Part shown: in pieces, positions 44,687 through 56,588 of the stretch | Layout of the letters: the number at the start of each line of letters is the position of its first letter | Numbering within the stretch: the first letter of the stretch is position 1 | Source: Methylococcus geothermalis | GTDB taxonomy: Bacteria > Pseudomonadota > Gammaproteobacteria > Methylococcales > Methylococcaceae | Length of the DNA stretch: 64,000 bases | Direction: 5' to 3' | Assembly (NCBI RefSeq): GCF_012769535.1 | Contig: NZ_CP046565.1 | Location: forward strand, 2,990,501-3,054,500 | Position numbers and translations under genes: made by a program | The notes under the pieces: model-generated | Told to the model about the DNA's origin: nothing | What the model saw: only the letters and a program-made list of their open reading frames with translations | Databases searched by the model: none

Positions 44687-46009
44687 CTATCGGCACCACC
44701 CCGATGCCAACCGACGTACATAGACATCCGGATCATCTTTACCGTCGGCGTTTGGCGTCAGGCCCGGGGCGTCGGAAGTGAAAACCACGGCACTGCCGTC
44801 GGCGCTGATGACGGGGAAAAAACCCGCACCGCGCGCTTCCTTGCCCTTGCCGGTCATGCTGATTCGGAGGGTCTTGCGGGTCTGCCGGTCGTGGACAAAC
44901 ACATCTTCTTCGCCATTGCCATCGTCCGGCACCAAATTGGTGGCCTTGCTCTGGAAGGCGACGCAGCGTCCGTCCGCAGTGACGCTGGCATAATCGCTGT
45001 CGCCATCGGCTTGGCCACCATCGGTCCGGATACTGACCCGTTCGGCGATACCGGTTTCGAGGTCTCGCAGGAAAATGTCTCGTTTGCCGTTGCTGTCGCC
45101 CGCAACCAGGTTGGACGCGGAGGAAACGAACCCTACGTAGCGGCCTCCGGCGCTGAAGACAGGGCCATAGCTGGGACCGTTGGCCTGCTCGCCGGTCGAG
45201 GACTTGCTGATACGCGTGGTCTCACCGCTGGCCAAGTCACGCAGGAAGATGTCGCTGACGCCGTTGCTGTCATCGGCAACCAGGTTCGTCGCCTCGGACA
45301 TGAAGACGATGCGGCTGCCATCGCCATTCAGGCTGGAGAGGGAGCTTAGGCCGTTCCCTTGCTCGCCGCTGCTCGCGATGCTGACAAGCCGGATGACGCC
45401 ATCGACGCCGCGGACAAACACGTCGGGGAGACCATTGCTGTCGCCTTTCACCAGATTGCTGGCCGCCGATGCCCAGCTGACGACCCGGCCATCGGCGCTG
45501 ACCGCCGGATACAGGCTGTCGCCGTCGGCGGCCGCCGCTGTGGCCGGAACAGAGAGACAGAGAGGCGGCGTTTCCCGCGCCAAGACATCCTGCCGAAAAA
45601 TATTCCTGACCCCCGGAACGGCGCAAGCCGGATCGATATCCGTGGCGTCGGAAGTGAACACCACCACCGAGCCATCGCCACCGAGCGCGGGAAAAAGACT
45701 GTTACCGGCGGCCTGTTTTCCTCCCCCATTCCGGCTCATCAAACTGCGACGGGCGGCATCATCCTCCCACAGGAAAATCTGGTCGCGCTGCTGTTCGCCG
45801 TGCTTCCGAACCACGTTGGTGACGTAGGCCACACGGCTTGCGTCGGCGCTGACCGAGGGCAGGCCGCTGGTCCGTACGGGCGGACTGACGACCTTGAGGG
45901 ACGGCACGGCGGCCTCGGCAACGCCTCCCGACAGCAGCGCCATCAGCACACTGAACGGCAGGACGGGATTCGAATCGACACGGCGGCGGTAGCCAAGGCG
46001 ATTAATCAT
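44687..46009 (-). CDS. Secreted TolB/PD40-like beta-propeller protein
   Basis: The 440-residue protein has a signal peptide (LPFSVLMALLSGGVAEA) and six or seven PD40-like repeats of about 55 residues with motifs such as PAVSADGRVVSWASAASNLV and SDIFLRDLASGETTRIS. No enzyme motif. ATG 46009 follows GGAG by seven bases. Probably works outside the cell together with the neighbouring secreted proteins. Confidence 0.82.
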   Translation of the reverse strand: MINRLGYRRRVDSNPVLPFSVLMALLSGGVAEAAVPSLKVVSPPVRTSGLPSVSADASRVAYVTNVVRKHGEQQRDQIFLWEDDAARRSLMSRNGGGKQAAGNSLFPALGGDGSVVVFTSDATDIDPACAVPGVRNIFRQDVLARETPPLCLSVPATAAAADGDSLYPAVSADGRVVSWASAASNLVKGDSNGLPDVFVRGVDGVIRLVSIASSGEQGNGLSSLSSLNGDGSRIVFMSEATNLVADDSNGVSDIFLRDLASGETTRISKSSTGEQANGPSYGPVFSAGGRYVGFVSSASNLVAGDSNGKRDIFLRDLETGIAERVSIRTDGGQADGDSDYASVTADGRCVAFQSKATNLVPDDGNGEEDVFVHDRQTRKTLRISMTGKGKEARGAGFFPVISADGSAVVFTSDAPGLTPNADGKDDPDVYVRRLASGWCR

Positions 46010-46035
46010 GCTGGATCTCCAAACGGGCCAAGTAT

Positions 46036-46791
46036 TCAATACCAATCATCTCTGCGGCAAGGTCCGGGTTTTTTATTGGGGCAGGTCGTCGCCCGTGTCG
46101 TGATAGCGTTTTCAAGATCAGCGCCCTTCACTCCGGAAAGGTCGGCTCCATTCAAATCCGCGCCGTATAAATACGCACCGGATAAGTCCGCCTTGGACAG
46201 ATTGGCCCGTGACAGATCGGCCCGGCGCAGGTCAGCTCCGCGCAAATCCGCTCTGGGCAGATTGGCAGACTCCAGGTTCCCCTTGCTCAGGTCGACATAA
46301 GCCAGGTCCGCGCCAGGCAAGTCGGCCTTCTCCAGGTCCTTTTTAACATCCATGAGGGAGGCTTCCGGGGCCCACGCAGGCCCGTCCAAACGAATCGAAA
46401 TATTCCCTTGTGTCGCCAGGTCCCTGCCATTCACCCCATTCGCCACACGCCACACCCGGTCGCCTACCCAACGCAGCTCCACGACAGGGGGGAAGTCAAG
46501 GAGTTTCCATCCCCACCAGTGATAATATATCTCCAACTTCACCGTTTGCTCCTTGGAACAGCCCAATTCATTGAGGTTCAAGGTACGATATTGTTCGACC
46601 GGGATATCGCCGGCATTAAATTCTTTGTCACAGCCTTTCAGGGCAAAACTGGCAACGAACCATCCGTAGTTCGTTACTGTCACCGAAGCGGCGCGAGCCT
46701 CGGCGGCAATCGAAAGCAGCAAACACATGCCAAGTTTAATGATGCTCGCCAGAAACCGCTGCGGTAACGTGATAGTCGGGTTATTCAGCAT
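46036..46791 (-). CDS. Secreted pentapeptide-repeat protein
   Basis: The 251-residue protein has a signal peptide (LASIIKLGMCLLLSIAAEAR) and an N-terminal beta-rich part (YYHWWGWKLLDFPPVVELRW). About fifteen pentapeptide repeats of the A(D/N)LxX type follow (ADLPGADLAYVDLSKGNLES; ADLRGADLRRADLSRANLSK) and form a right-handed beta helix. The tail has two Cys (TCPNKKPGPC). Function unknown. Confidence 0.85.
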   Translation of the reverse strand: MLNNPTITLPQRFLASIIKLGMCLLLSIAAEARAASVTVTNYGWFVASFALKGCDKEFNAGDIPVEQYRTLNLNELGCSKEQTVKLEIYYHWWGWKLLDFPPVVELRWVGDRVWRVANGVNGRDLATQGNISIRLDGPAWAPEASLMDVKKDLEKADLPGADLAYVDLSKGNLESANLPRADLRGADLRRADLSRANLSKADLSGAYLYGADLNGADLSGVKGADLENAITTRATTCPNKKPGPCRRDDWY

Positions 46792-46806
46792 ATATCTCCT
46801 ACCATA

Positions 46807-47016
46807 TCATCTGACAAACTCGTGACAGTTTCCGGCTGCCCAACGGAAAACCCGCGGATCAGCGGCAGGGTCCATGGGCTCCATCCGGGCAGGTAGTGGT
46901 CGCGTCTTTAACTGGGTAAGAGAGGCTGGCACCCCATGCCCCGTCAGATCCGCCGCCATCAAATCGGCATCGGCGAAGTTCGCCGATCCAAGTTGCGCTC
47001 CATGCAAGTTCGTCAT
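46807..47016 (-). pseudogene. Frameshifted pentapeptide-repeat tail next to the subtilase
   Basis: The frame MTNLHGAQLGSANFADADLM followed by AADLTG continues pentapeptide repeats that begin in the last residues of the subtilase (NGADLSGRNLSI). Another frame supplies AWGASLSYPVKD, then TTTCPDGAHGPC, like the end of the neighbouring pentapeptide protein. The region is therefore a broken extension of the subtilase or a decayed second repeat gene. Confidence 0.6.
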
Positions 47017-47028
47017 GCATTCGCCTGC

Positions 47029-48882
47029 CTACCGAACCCGGACAATCGACAGATTCCGGCCGGACAAATCGGCGCCATTGCCTTGCGCATGGGGCTCGAT
47101 TCTGCCAACCGGCGGTGTCGGCATCGCGGCCTTCACCGCGGCATAGGCGTCCACGATCCCCGCTCCGCACTGTCCCTTGAGGTAGGTGGTGCAGCGCGAA
47201 CCTTCCGGAAACGGCCGCGCGGTGTCCCGAAGGATGGCCATGATCCGCTGCGGATTGAGTTTTTTCTCGGTATCCGCGGCCAGCATCAGCGACACGACGC
47301 CGGAAACCACGGGCGCCGCCATGCTGGTGCCATCCATCGCCCCATAGGACATGCCCTCGGCGGAAGGCCGCTTCTGGCTGGTATTCAGGGTCGAGAGGAT
47401 GCCGTCCTGCGGACGTTCACCCTTCGCGCCGATGTCTCCGCCGGGCGCCGCGACGGCGACCTCCGCCCCGAAGTTGCTGTACGAGGCCAAGTCGCCGGAC
47501 GGCCCGACGGCACTGACTGCGATCACGCCGCGGCAATTCGCCGGGGCATAGTTGCGGGTGTTGTCGTTTTCGTTGCCGGCCGATACGACGACCGCGGCGT
47601 TGCGCGAGAGGGCGTAGTCGATGGCTTCCTGCATGGCGTCCGGACAGGGTCCCGTGCCGGGCGCATCGGGCCCCAGGCTCATGTTGATGACATTGGCCGG
47701 CCTGGGATTCGGCTGGGTTCCTCCCACGCCCTTCTTGCCCGCGGCCCACCCTATCCCCTGGATGATGTCTTTGACGTTGCCATCGCAAGGGCCGAGCACC
47801 CGCACGGGTTCGATCCTGGCGAGCCAGTCGACGCCGCTCACGCCGATACCGTTGTCGGTGGCGGCGCCGATGATGCCGGCGACATGGCTGCCATGCCATT
47901 CGGCAGGCTTGAACGCCGTAGGCACGGGTATTCCATCTTCTTTCCCGCACCAGCCCACCGCCTCCCAGTCGCCCTCGTCCTTCGGCTTTTTGTCGCGGGC
48001 ATTGCCGTCCCGGGCAAACCTCGGATTCCGGATCATGTCCCAGCCGACGATCACGGTTTTCTCCGCATTCCGGTATTCCAGCCGGCTTTCGAGGTCGGGA
48101 TGGGTCGGAGCGAACAAGACGCCGCTGTCCAGCACCGCAACCGTGACTTCGGGCGTCCCCCGGGTGAGTGACCAGGCGGCCTGCACATTGGCCGAGCCGG
48201 CAACCGCCCCGGGACCGCTCTGAAGATGCCACTGCTGGGGGAAATATTCGTCGCTGGGCATGACCGGCTCGGCGGCGGCCTGGGCCTTCATGCGCGTTAC
48301 CGGATCGGCATAGCGTACTTCCGGCAAGGCTTCGAGGCGCCGCTCGATCGCGCCCGCGTCCGCCACGCCCACCGGACGGGCGAGGCGGTACACCTGCGCC
48401 GCGCCTACGGTTTCCGACGTGGGGACCAGCCGTGCTCCGGCAGCCGCCGAGAGCTTCTCGACATCCAGCGGCAGCGAACCCGCCCCGCGTTTGAATTTGA
48501 TGATGAATTCCTCGATGCCGGCAACGGCCGGAACGGCCGACCTGGCGGATGCCGTCCCCCGCCCGGCGTCGACATCGGCCCACAGCACACCGTCCATGAC
48601 GCCGATCCTTCGCGCCAGGGCCGTCGCCTCATCCTGGGTCAACGTATCGAGCGTCCGCAAAATCCTGGCGTTGGTCCGGGTATTCCCCATCCATTTGAAA
48701 TCGAAACCGGTCTCGGCCTGCAGACGATCGAGCTCGGCCGCATTGATCGCGCCGGGCTCATCGCGGTCGACATCGCTTTTGAACATGACGATGATCGAGA
48801 CCGGCGCATTCGCCGCCATCCCCGAAGCGCTCGCAGCGGCCAGCAACAACGATGCGATGGAAACCCTTGAGAGCCTCTTCAT
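47029..48882 (-). CDS. Secreted subtilisin-like serine protease (S8)
   Basis: The 617-residue protein has a signal peptide (SRVSIASLLLAAASASGMAA), an inhibitor_I9-like propeptide region, and a complete triad: Asp in VAVLDSGVLFAPTHPD, His in EWHGSHVAGIIG, Ser in MDGTSMAAPVVSG, with oxyanion Asn in VVSAGNEND. After the catalytic domain there is CGAGIVDAYAAV and a short pentapeptide-like end broken by a frameshift. Transcribed divergently from the AraC-type gene. Confidence 0.92.
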   Translation of the reverse strand: MKRLSRVSIASLLLAAASASGMAANAPVSIIVMFKSDVDRDEPGAINAAELDRLQAETGFDFKWMGNTRTNARILRTLDTLTQDEATALARRIGVMDGVLWADVDAGRGTASARSAVPAVAGIEEFIIKFKRGAGSLPLDVEKLSAAAGARLVPTSETVGAAQVYRLARPVGVADAGAIERRLEALPEVRYADPVTRMKAQAAAEPVMPSDEYFPQQWHLQSGPGAVAGSANVQAAWSLTRGTPEVTVAVLDSGVLFAPTHPDLESRLEYRNAEKTVIVGWDMIRNPRFARDGNARDKKPKDEGDWEAVGWCGKEDGIPVPTAFKPAEWHGSHVAGIIGAATDNGIGVSGVDWLARIEPVRVLGPCDGNVKDIIQGIGWAAGKKGVGGTQPNPRPANVINMSLGPDAPGTGPCPDAMQEAIDYALSRNAAVVVSAGNENDNTRNYAPANCRGVIAVSAVGPSGDLASYSNFGAEVAVAAPGGDIGAKGERPQDGILSTLNTSQKRPSAEGMSYGAMDGTSMAAPVVSGVVSLMLAADTEKKLNPQRIMAILRDTARPFPEGSRCTTYLKGQCGAGIVDAYAAVKAAMPTPPVGRIEPHAQGNGADLSGRNLSIVRVR

Positions 48883-49189
48883 TGCAACTCCTGTTCTCCC
48901 GTCGGCAAATGATCCGATGATCTTGCCTATGGCACTTTGGCGTTTCGTGAAATCCCATGTGTCAGCGCGTTCGAACGCCGTTATCGCGTCGAGGGCGACA
49001 TCGTAGATAAAATCGGGGCGCTCGTTTTGTCTCTGCGTCCACGATTTCTTGCCGCCGTGTCCACAAAGCTCGCGGCGGAGCTGGCGGCTCGCTTTCGTAT
49101 GGTCGCCACGGGGAGCCAATTCGAATGCGCATGATCCAACGGTCCGTCGCCAGCCATGAAAAAAACACGTGCACCAAGAGGGCAATGAC

Positions 49190-50254
49190 GTGAAGGGTGA
49201 ATCCGAAAGGCCTCCGGACACCGTCCCGATCGCGCGCTTCGATCTGGGCAGTCTTCCGGCGGAGGACCGCTATTCGATCTGGAAGGAGAGCATTTCCGTC
49301 ATCTTCGACGTGGAACGGGAAGTCGAGGCAGGCTCTGCACCGTTTGCCGCAATGCTGACGACCTGTCATCTCGGCTCCATGCTGCTGGCGGAGACGTCCA
49401 GCGTCGGACAATATTTTCAGCGGAAATCGCCGCTGATCGCACGCGACGGGCTGGACCATTGCATCATCCAGGTTTACCAAAACGGCACGACCCGCGGCGA
49501 ATGGGGGAAAAGACACAGTACCGTCCAGCCGGGCGACGTCTTCCTGCTCGACCTGACCCAGCCGCTGGATTCTTGCGCCAGCGATTTCCGCAATCTGACG
49601 CTGATGCTGCCGCGTGACTTGCTGGCACAGCATCTTGGCGCGCCCGAGCGACTGCATGGCCAGTCGCTGGCCCGTGACTCGGCCCGCGGACGCCTGTTGG
49701 GCCAGCACCTCCGCACGCTGTGGGAGGTCGCGACGACCCTGAGTTCCGACGAGGCCCACGGCATTGCCCAAGGACTGGTCCATCTAATCGGCGCCTATTT
49801 CGGCGAAGGCCGGGTCGAGGAAGACCGTCCGGAAACCGGAGCCGCCTTGCTGGAGACCCTACGCCGCCACATCGCGGATCATCTGGGCGATCCCCGGCTG
49901 ACGCCGGAGTCCCTGGCGGCGTACTTCCGCGTGTCGCGGTCCTACCTGTATTCCCTGTTCCAGCCACTGGGAGGAATCACCCGCTACATCCAGCAGCAAC
50001 GGCTCCGGCGCGCCTTCCTGGAGCTGACCCAACCGGCCTCCCGGCCGTGGCGTGTCAGCGAGATCGCTTACCGCGTGGGTTTCCGCAACGAGGCCCATTT
50101 CAGCAGAAGCTTCCGTCACGCCTTCGGCATGAGTCCGAGCGAAGCGCGGTCCATCGGCCTGCAGGCCGTCCGCTATACTACCGAGGGTCATGACCACCCC
50201 ATCGATCGCCGCTATGAACGCTGGGTCAGAGAACTCAATGCCCCGGCTTTCTGA
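49190..50254 (+). CDS. AraC-family transcriptional regulator
   Basis: The 354-residue protein has an N-terminal AraC-binding-like domain ([36 protein letters not shown]) and a C-terminal double [23 protein letters not shown] and [23 protein letters not shown] 49190 follows AGAGGG at seven bases; GTG 49169 is a longer alternative. The divergent position to the subtilase suggests that it controls the secreted cluster. Its 3' end overlaps atpA. Confidence 0.88.
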   Translation: MKGESERPPDTVPIARFDLGSLPAEDRYSIWKESISVIFDVEREVEAGSAPFAAMLTTCHLGSMLLAETSSVGQYFQRKSPLIARDGLDHCIIQVYQNGTTRGEWGKRHSTVQPGDVFLLDLTQPLDSCASDFRNLTLMLPRDLLAQHLGAPERLHGQSLARDSARGRLLGQHLRTLWEVATTLSSDEAHGIAQGLVHLIGAYFGEGRVEEDRPETGAALLETLRRHIADHLGDPRLTPESLAAYFRVSRSYLYSLFQPLGGITRYIQQQRLRRAFLELTQPASRPWRVSEIAYRVGFRNEAHFSRSFRHAFGMSPSEARSIGLQAVRYTTEGHDHPIDRRYERWVRELNAPAF

Positions 50255-51725
50255 GCCGGCTTCCGCGCTCGCAAAAACGGTCCGCATCGGCGACTACCGG
50301 CCCCGGCTGCGCATTGGCGAATACGGCACGGTGGCCTCAATCGGGGACGGCATCGCCTGGATCACGGGCCTGCCATCGGCGGCGATGGACGACGTGCTGA
50401 TGTTCGAGGACGGGAGCTGGGCGGTGGTGTTCGCCCTGACCCGGAAGCGCATCGGCGCCGTGCTGCTGCACCAGACCGAAAGCCTGACCGCCGGCACCTC
50501 GGCCCGGCTGGCCGGGAGGACACTCGACGTTCCGGTCGGCGAGGCGCTGCTCGGACGGGTGATCGACCCGATCGGGAATCCGCTGGACGGCGGGCGTCCC
50601 TTGGAATCCCGCAGCCGACGCCCGCTCGACAGCCCCTCGCCCCCCATCGTCGCGCGCGACTTCGTCCAGCAACCGCTCTACACCGGCACCCGCCTGGTCG
50701 ACACCCTGGTGCCGATCGGCAAGGGCCAGCGCCAGCTCATCATCGGCGACGAGGGAACCGGGCGCAGCAGCCTGGCGATCGACGCGGTCCTGAACCAACA
50801 GGGCCGCGATGTGCGCTGTGTCTACGTGCTGATCGGCCAGAAGCGATCCGCGGTCGTCGGCACCATCGACCTGCTGCGCAACTATGGTGCGCTTGTCTAT
50901 ACCACGGTCGTGGTGGGCGAAGCCGGCGCGCTGCCCGGCCTCAAGTACCTGGCCCCGTTCGCCGGCTGCGCCATCGCCGAAAGCTGGATGGCGCTGGGGC
51001 ACGACACCCTGGTGGTCTACGACGACCTGAGCACCCACGCCCAGACCTATCGTGAACTGTCGCTGCTGCTGCGACGCCCGCCGGGGCGGGAGGCCTACCC
51101 GGGCGACGTGTTCCACCTCCACGCCCGGCTGCTGGAGCGCGCCACGGTGCTGAATCCCGCCAACGGCGGTGGCAGCATGACGGCGCTGCCGATCGTCGAG
51201 ACCCGGCTGGGCGAGATCGAGGCCTACATCCCCACCAACCTGATTTCGATCACCGACGGCCAGATCTACCTGGACCCCGACCTGTTCGCCGCGGGCTTCA
51301 AGCCGGCGATCGACGTCACCCGCTCGGTCTCCCGCATCGGCGGCAAGGCCCAGCATCCGCGCATCAAGGAAGAAGCCGGGCGGATGAAGCTGGACTATCT
51401 GCAATTCCTGGAGCTGGAGATATTCACCCGTTTCGGGGCGCGGCTGGAAAGCGGGATGGAAGCGCGGATCCGGCGGGGAAGGCTGCTGCGGGAAATCCTC
51501 CGGCAGGAGCGCCTGCAGCCGCTGCCGCCGGAGTTCCAGCTCGCCTGGATGACCGCCTACAACGAAGGGCTGCTGGACGCCGTTCCGCTCGCCGCGGTTC
51601 AGAACGCCTTGAACGTGTTGAACACGGCCGTCCGGAGCGGCTCTCCGGCGCTGGAGGCTTCGCGCGGCGAATGGGTGGAGTGGCTGAGGCAAAATCTGCC
51701 CCGGCCGGGACAGGACGATCCGTGA
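50190..51725 (+). CDS. atpA: N-type ATPase subunit alpha
   Basis: The 511-residue alpha subunit has an intact core ([40 protein letters not shown]). The P-loop reads GDEGTGRSS rather than the usual GDRQTGKT, so the Lys is Arg. [20 protein letters not shown] and SISR-type [13 protein letters not shown] are present. ATG 50190 lies in the end of the AraC gene; ATG 50238 would place the P-loop at residue 170, as in E. coli alpha. It overlaps atpG by GTGA. Confidence 0.92.
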   Translation: MTTPSIAAMNAGSENSMPRLSEPASALAKTVRIGDYRPRLRIGEYGTVASIGDGIAWITGLPSAAMDDVLMFEDGSWAVVFALTRKRIGAVLLHQTESLTAGTSARLAGRTLDVPVGEALLGRVIDPIGNPLDGGRPLESRSRRPLDSPSPPIVARDFVQQPLYTGTRLVDTLVPIGKGQRQLIIGDEGTGRSSLAIDAVLNQQGRDVRCVYVLIGQKRSAVVGTIDLLRNYGALVYTTVVVGEAGALPGLKYLAPFAGCAIAESWMALGHDTLVVYDDLSTHAQTYRELSLLLRRPPGREAYPGDVFHLHARLLERATVLNPANGGGSMTALPIVETRLGEIEAYIPTNLISITDGQIYLDPDLFAAGFKPAIDVTRSVSRIGGKAQHPRIKEEAGRMKLDYLQFLELEIFTRFGARLESGMEARIRRGRLLREILRQERLQPLPPEFQLAWMTAYNEGLLDAVPLAAVQNALNVLNTAVRSGSPALEASRGEWVEWLRQNLPRPGQDDP

Positions 51726-52552
51726 GCCGGCGCCACCTCCTCCGCCGGCGGATGAAAACGCTGGGCGAAATCGCCGGCATCCTCGAATCCATGCGCACGC
51801 TGGCCGTGATCGAGAGCCGCCGACTGACACGTTCCGTGGAATGCCAGCGCCATCTGGAGGCGGCGCTGCGGAGCAGCGCGGAGGAACTGCTGGGCCACTA
51901 TCCCGCATTGCTGCCCGTCCAGCCGGCTGCGACCGCCTGGCTGGTGGTGGGTTCCGAACGCGGCTTCTGCGGCGATTTCAACACCCGCCTGCGCGCCATC
52001 CTGGAACAGCGGCGGTCTCCGGGTGAGCCGGTGATCGTCGTGGGCAGCCGGATCGGCGCCGAATTCGCCGCCCTGGATGTCGCCGTCCATCGGCAACTGC
52101 CCGGCCCGCTCACCGCGGATGAAACCGCCGAGCGGCTCCCCGCCCTGATCGATGCCATCAACCAGCTCATCGAAAGTCGCGGCCCGCTCCGGATCACCGC
52201 CCTCCACCATGCCGACGACGCGGAAACGGTGCTGGAAACGCGGATCGTGCCGCCGTTCGGCAAGCCGTCCGCAAGATCGAAACGCCCGTATCCGCCGCTG
52301 CTGTACCAGGCGCCGGATGACGTCTTCCGCCACCTCGTCGAACACTATCTGTTCGCCGTCTTGCACTGGCTGTTGGACCGTTCCCTCTTGAGCGAGCACC
52401 AGTACCGGATCCGCCACCTGGACGGCGCCACCCGCCGCATCGAAGACACCCTGGAAACCTTACGCTCCAGCAACAACCGCCTGCGCCAGGAGGAGATCAC
52501 CGAGGAACTGCAGGTCATCCTGCTGGGCGCGGAAGCCCTGGACTCGGCTTGA
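51722..52552 (+). CDS. atpG: N-type ATPase subunit gamma
   Basis: In the 276-residue rotor shaft, N-terminal [20 protein letters not shown], central [20 protein letters not shown] and the C-terminal helix with [20 protein letters not shown] match the gamma family. The GTG start overlaps the atpA stop. It is the last gene of the N-ATPase locus; no epsilon or beta follows. Confidence 0.92.
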   Translation: MSRRHLLRRRMKTLGEIAGILESMRTLAVIESRRLTRSVECQRHLEAALRSSAEELLGHYPALLPVQPAATAWLVVGSERGFCGDFNTRLRAILEQRRSPGEPVIVVGSRIGAEFAALDVAVHRQLPGPLTADETAERLPALIDAINQLIESRGPLRITALHHADDAETVLETRIVPPFGKPSARSKRPYPPLLYQAPDDVFRHLVEHYLFAVLHWLLDRSLLSEHQYRIRHLDGATRRIEDTLETLRSSNNRLRQEEITEELQVILLGAEALDSA

Positions 52553-52634
52553 AACGCATGGGCCCGTTCCGCAAACTGGCAGGCGGTTCCGATCCCCTGC
52601 CGCCGCAGACACGTTCCCCTTTTGAGGGCATGCC

Positions 52635-52890
52635 ATGATCAAAGCGCCGGTGATCACGCTGAGGAAGCAAGCAATCGAGATCGACGGTCCCCGCTGTTCG
52701 AGCACGCTCGCAGTGACGATCAAGGCCGTCCTCTACGGCCTCGTCCTGACCGCCCTCGCGCAGGGTTTCCTGGCCGATCTGGGCTATTGGGCGGTCGGCC
52801 GTGAAGGCGCCGGTCGTGCTCGGGATCGTGCCCCCTTTCGTCACGATGATCCCGTATGGCGTCGGAATTCCCCTCCGGACGCAAAGCTTG
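52635..52890 (+). pseudogene. Fragment of an AI-2E-type permease
   Basis: The frame gives VTIKAVLYGLVLTALAQGFL followed by ADLGYWAVG, and after a one-base shift VKAPVVLGIVPPFVTMIPYG. Together they resemble the helical end of AI-2E (YdiK-like) permeases. Only about 80 residues remain. It lies in the 530-base gap between atpG and thiC; the rest of the gap is the riboswitch leader. Confidence 0.5.
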
Positions 52891-52927
52891 AAATCCCTCC
52901 TTCGATGCATTACCGTGAGCGGTCTGT

Positions 52928-54960
<2,033 letters not shown>

Positions 54961-54973
54961 CCATCGTCCCAAG

Positions 54974-56587
54974 ATGAAAAATCAAGTGTCGACCACACCG
55001 CCGGTCAAGCCGGGCGGCCTGCCCCTCCTCGGCCACATCCTGGAGTTCGGCAAGAATCCCCATGCCTTCATGATGGCCTTGCGGCGCGATTTCGGGGACG
55101 TCGCCGAGTTCCGGATGTTCCACCAGCGCATGGTGCTGCTCACCGGCAGCCGAGCCAGCGAGGCCTTCTACCGGGCCCCGGACGAGGTGCTCGACCAGGG
55201 TCCGGCCTACAAGATCATGACCCCGATCTTCGGCCGCGGCGTGGTGTTCGACGCCTGCATCGAGCGCAAGAACCAGCAGTTGCAGATGCTGATGCCGGCG
55301 CTGCGCGACAAGCCGATGCGCAGTTACTCCGAGATCATCGTCGCCGAAGTCGAGGCCATGATCCGGGACTGGGAGGATGCCGGCACCATCGATCTGCTGG
55401 AGCTCACCAAGGAACTCACGATTTACACCTCCAGCCATTGCCTGCTGGGCTCGGAGTTCCGCCACGAACTGAACGCCGAATTCGCCGAGATCTACCGCGA
55501 CCTGGAAATGGGCATCCAGCCCATCGCCTATGTCTTCCCCAACCTGCCGCTGCCGGTATTCAAGCGGCGAGACCAGGCGCGCGTCCGGCTGCAGGAACTG
55601 GTGACCCAGATCATGGAGCGCCGCGCCCGATCGCAGGAACGCAGCACCAACGTGTTCCAGATGCTGATCGATGCCAGCTACGACGACGGCAGCAAGCTGA
55701 CGCCCCACGAAATCACCGGCATGCTGATCGCCACCATCTTCGCCGGCCACCACACCAGTTCGGGCACCACCGCCTGGGTGCTGATCGAGCTGCTGAGGCG
55801 TCCGGAATACCTGCGGCGGGTACGGGCGGAGATCGACGCCCTGTTCGAGGCCCATGGCCGGGTGACTTTCGAATCGCTCCGGCAGATGCCGCAACTGGAA
55901 AACGTCATCAAGGAAGTGCTGCGGCTGCACCCGCCGCTGATCCTGCTGATGCGCAAGGTGATGAAGGACTTCGAGGTCCAGGGCATGCGCATCGAGGCCG
56001 GCAAATTCGTCTGCGCCGCGCCCTCCGTCACTCACCGGATTCCCGAGCTGTTCCCCGACCCCGAACTGTTCGATCCCGACCGCTACACCCCGGAACGGGC
56101 CGAGGACAAGGACCTGTACGGCTGGCAGGCCTTCGGCGGCGGCCGCCACAAATGCTCCGGCAATGCCTTCGCGATGTTCCAGATCAAGGCCATCGTCTGC
56201 GTCCTGCTGCGGAACTACGAATTCGAACTGGCGGCGGCGCCCGAAACCTACCGGGACGACTACAAGAAAATGGTCGTCGAACCGGCTTCGCCCTGCATGA
56301 TCCGCTACCACAGGCGCGATCTGCCGGCCGCCAAGGATGGCAAGGCAACCGTCGCCGAGACCCCGCCCGAAACGCTGCGGGGCGCCTTCCGGGTCGCAGT
56401 GGACTGGGACCTGTGCAAAGGCCACGGCAATTGCATGGCCGAGGCGCCGGAGATTTTCCGGGTCGACGAAGACGGACGGCTGAGCCTGCTCAGCGAAACG
56501 CCCGATCCCGCCCTGGCCGAGAAAGCCCAGGCCGCAGAGAAATTCTGCCCGGCACGGGCCATCACGATCCTGCCGGTAGAAACCTGA
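54974..56587 (+). CDS. cyp51: Sterol 14-alpha-demethylase CYP51 fused to ferredoxin
   Basis: Residues 1-450 form a P450: I-helix AGHHTSSGT, ExxR in IKEVLRLHPP, and the heme-binding loop FGGGRHKCSGNAF. After an Ala/Pro-rich linker, the last 65 residues form a 3Fe-4S ferredoxin (WDLCKGHGNCMAEAPEIFRV; KFCPARAITIL). This CYP51-ferredoxin fusion is known from Methylococcus capsulatus, which makes sterols. 537 residues in all. The downstream sulfotransferase starts one base after the stop. Confidence 0.96.
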   Translation: MKNQVSTTPPVKPGGLPLLGHILEFGKNPHAFMMALRRDFGDVAEFRMFHQRMVLLTGSRASEAFYRAPDEVLDQGPAYKIMTPIFGRGVVFDACIERKNQQLQMLMPALRDKPMRSYSEIIVAEVEAMIRDWEDAGTIDLLELTKELTIYTSSHCLLGSEFRHELNAEFAEIYRDLEMGIQPIAYVFPNLPLPVFKRRDQARVRLQELVTQIMERRARSQERSTNVFQMLIDASYDDGSKLTPHEITGMLIATIFAGHHTSSGTTAWVLIELLRRPEYLRRVRAEIDALFEAHGRVTFESLRQMPQLENVIKEVLRLHPPLILLMRKVMKDFEVQGMRIEAGKFVCAAPSVTHRIPELFPDPELFDPDRYTPERAEDKDLYGWQAFGGGRHKCSGNAFAMFQIKAIVCVLLRNYEFELAAAPETYRDDYKKMVVEPASPCMIRYHRRDLPAAKDGKATVAETPPETLRGAFRVAVDWDLCKGHGNCMAEAPEIFRVDEDGRLSLLSETPDPALAEKAQAAEKFCPARAITILPVET

Positions 56588-56588
56588 G

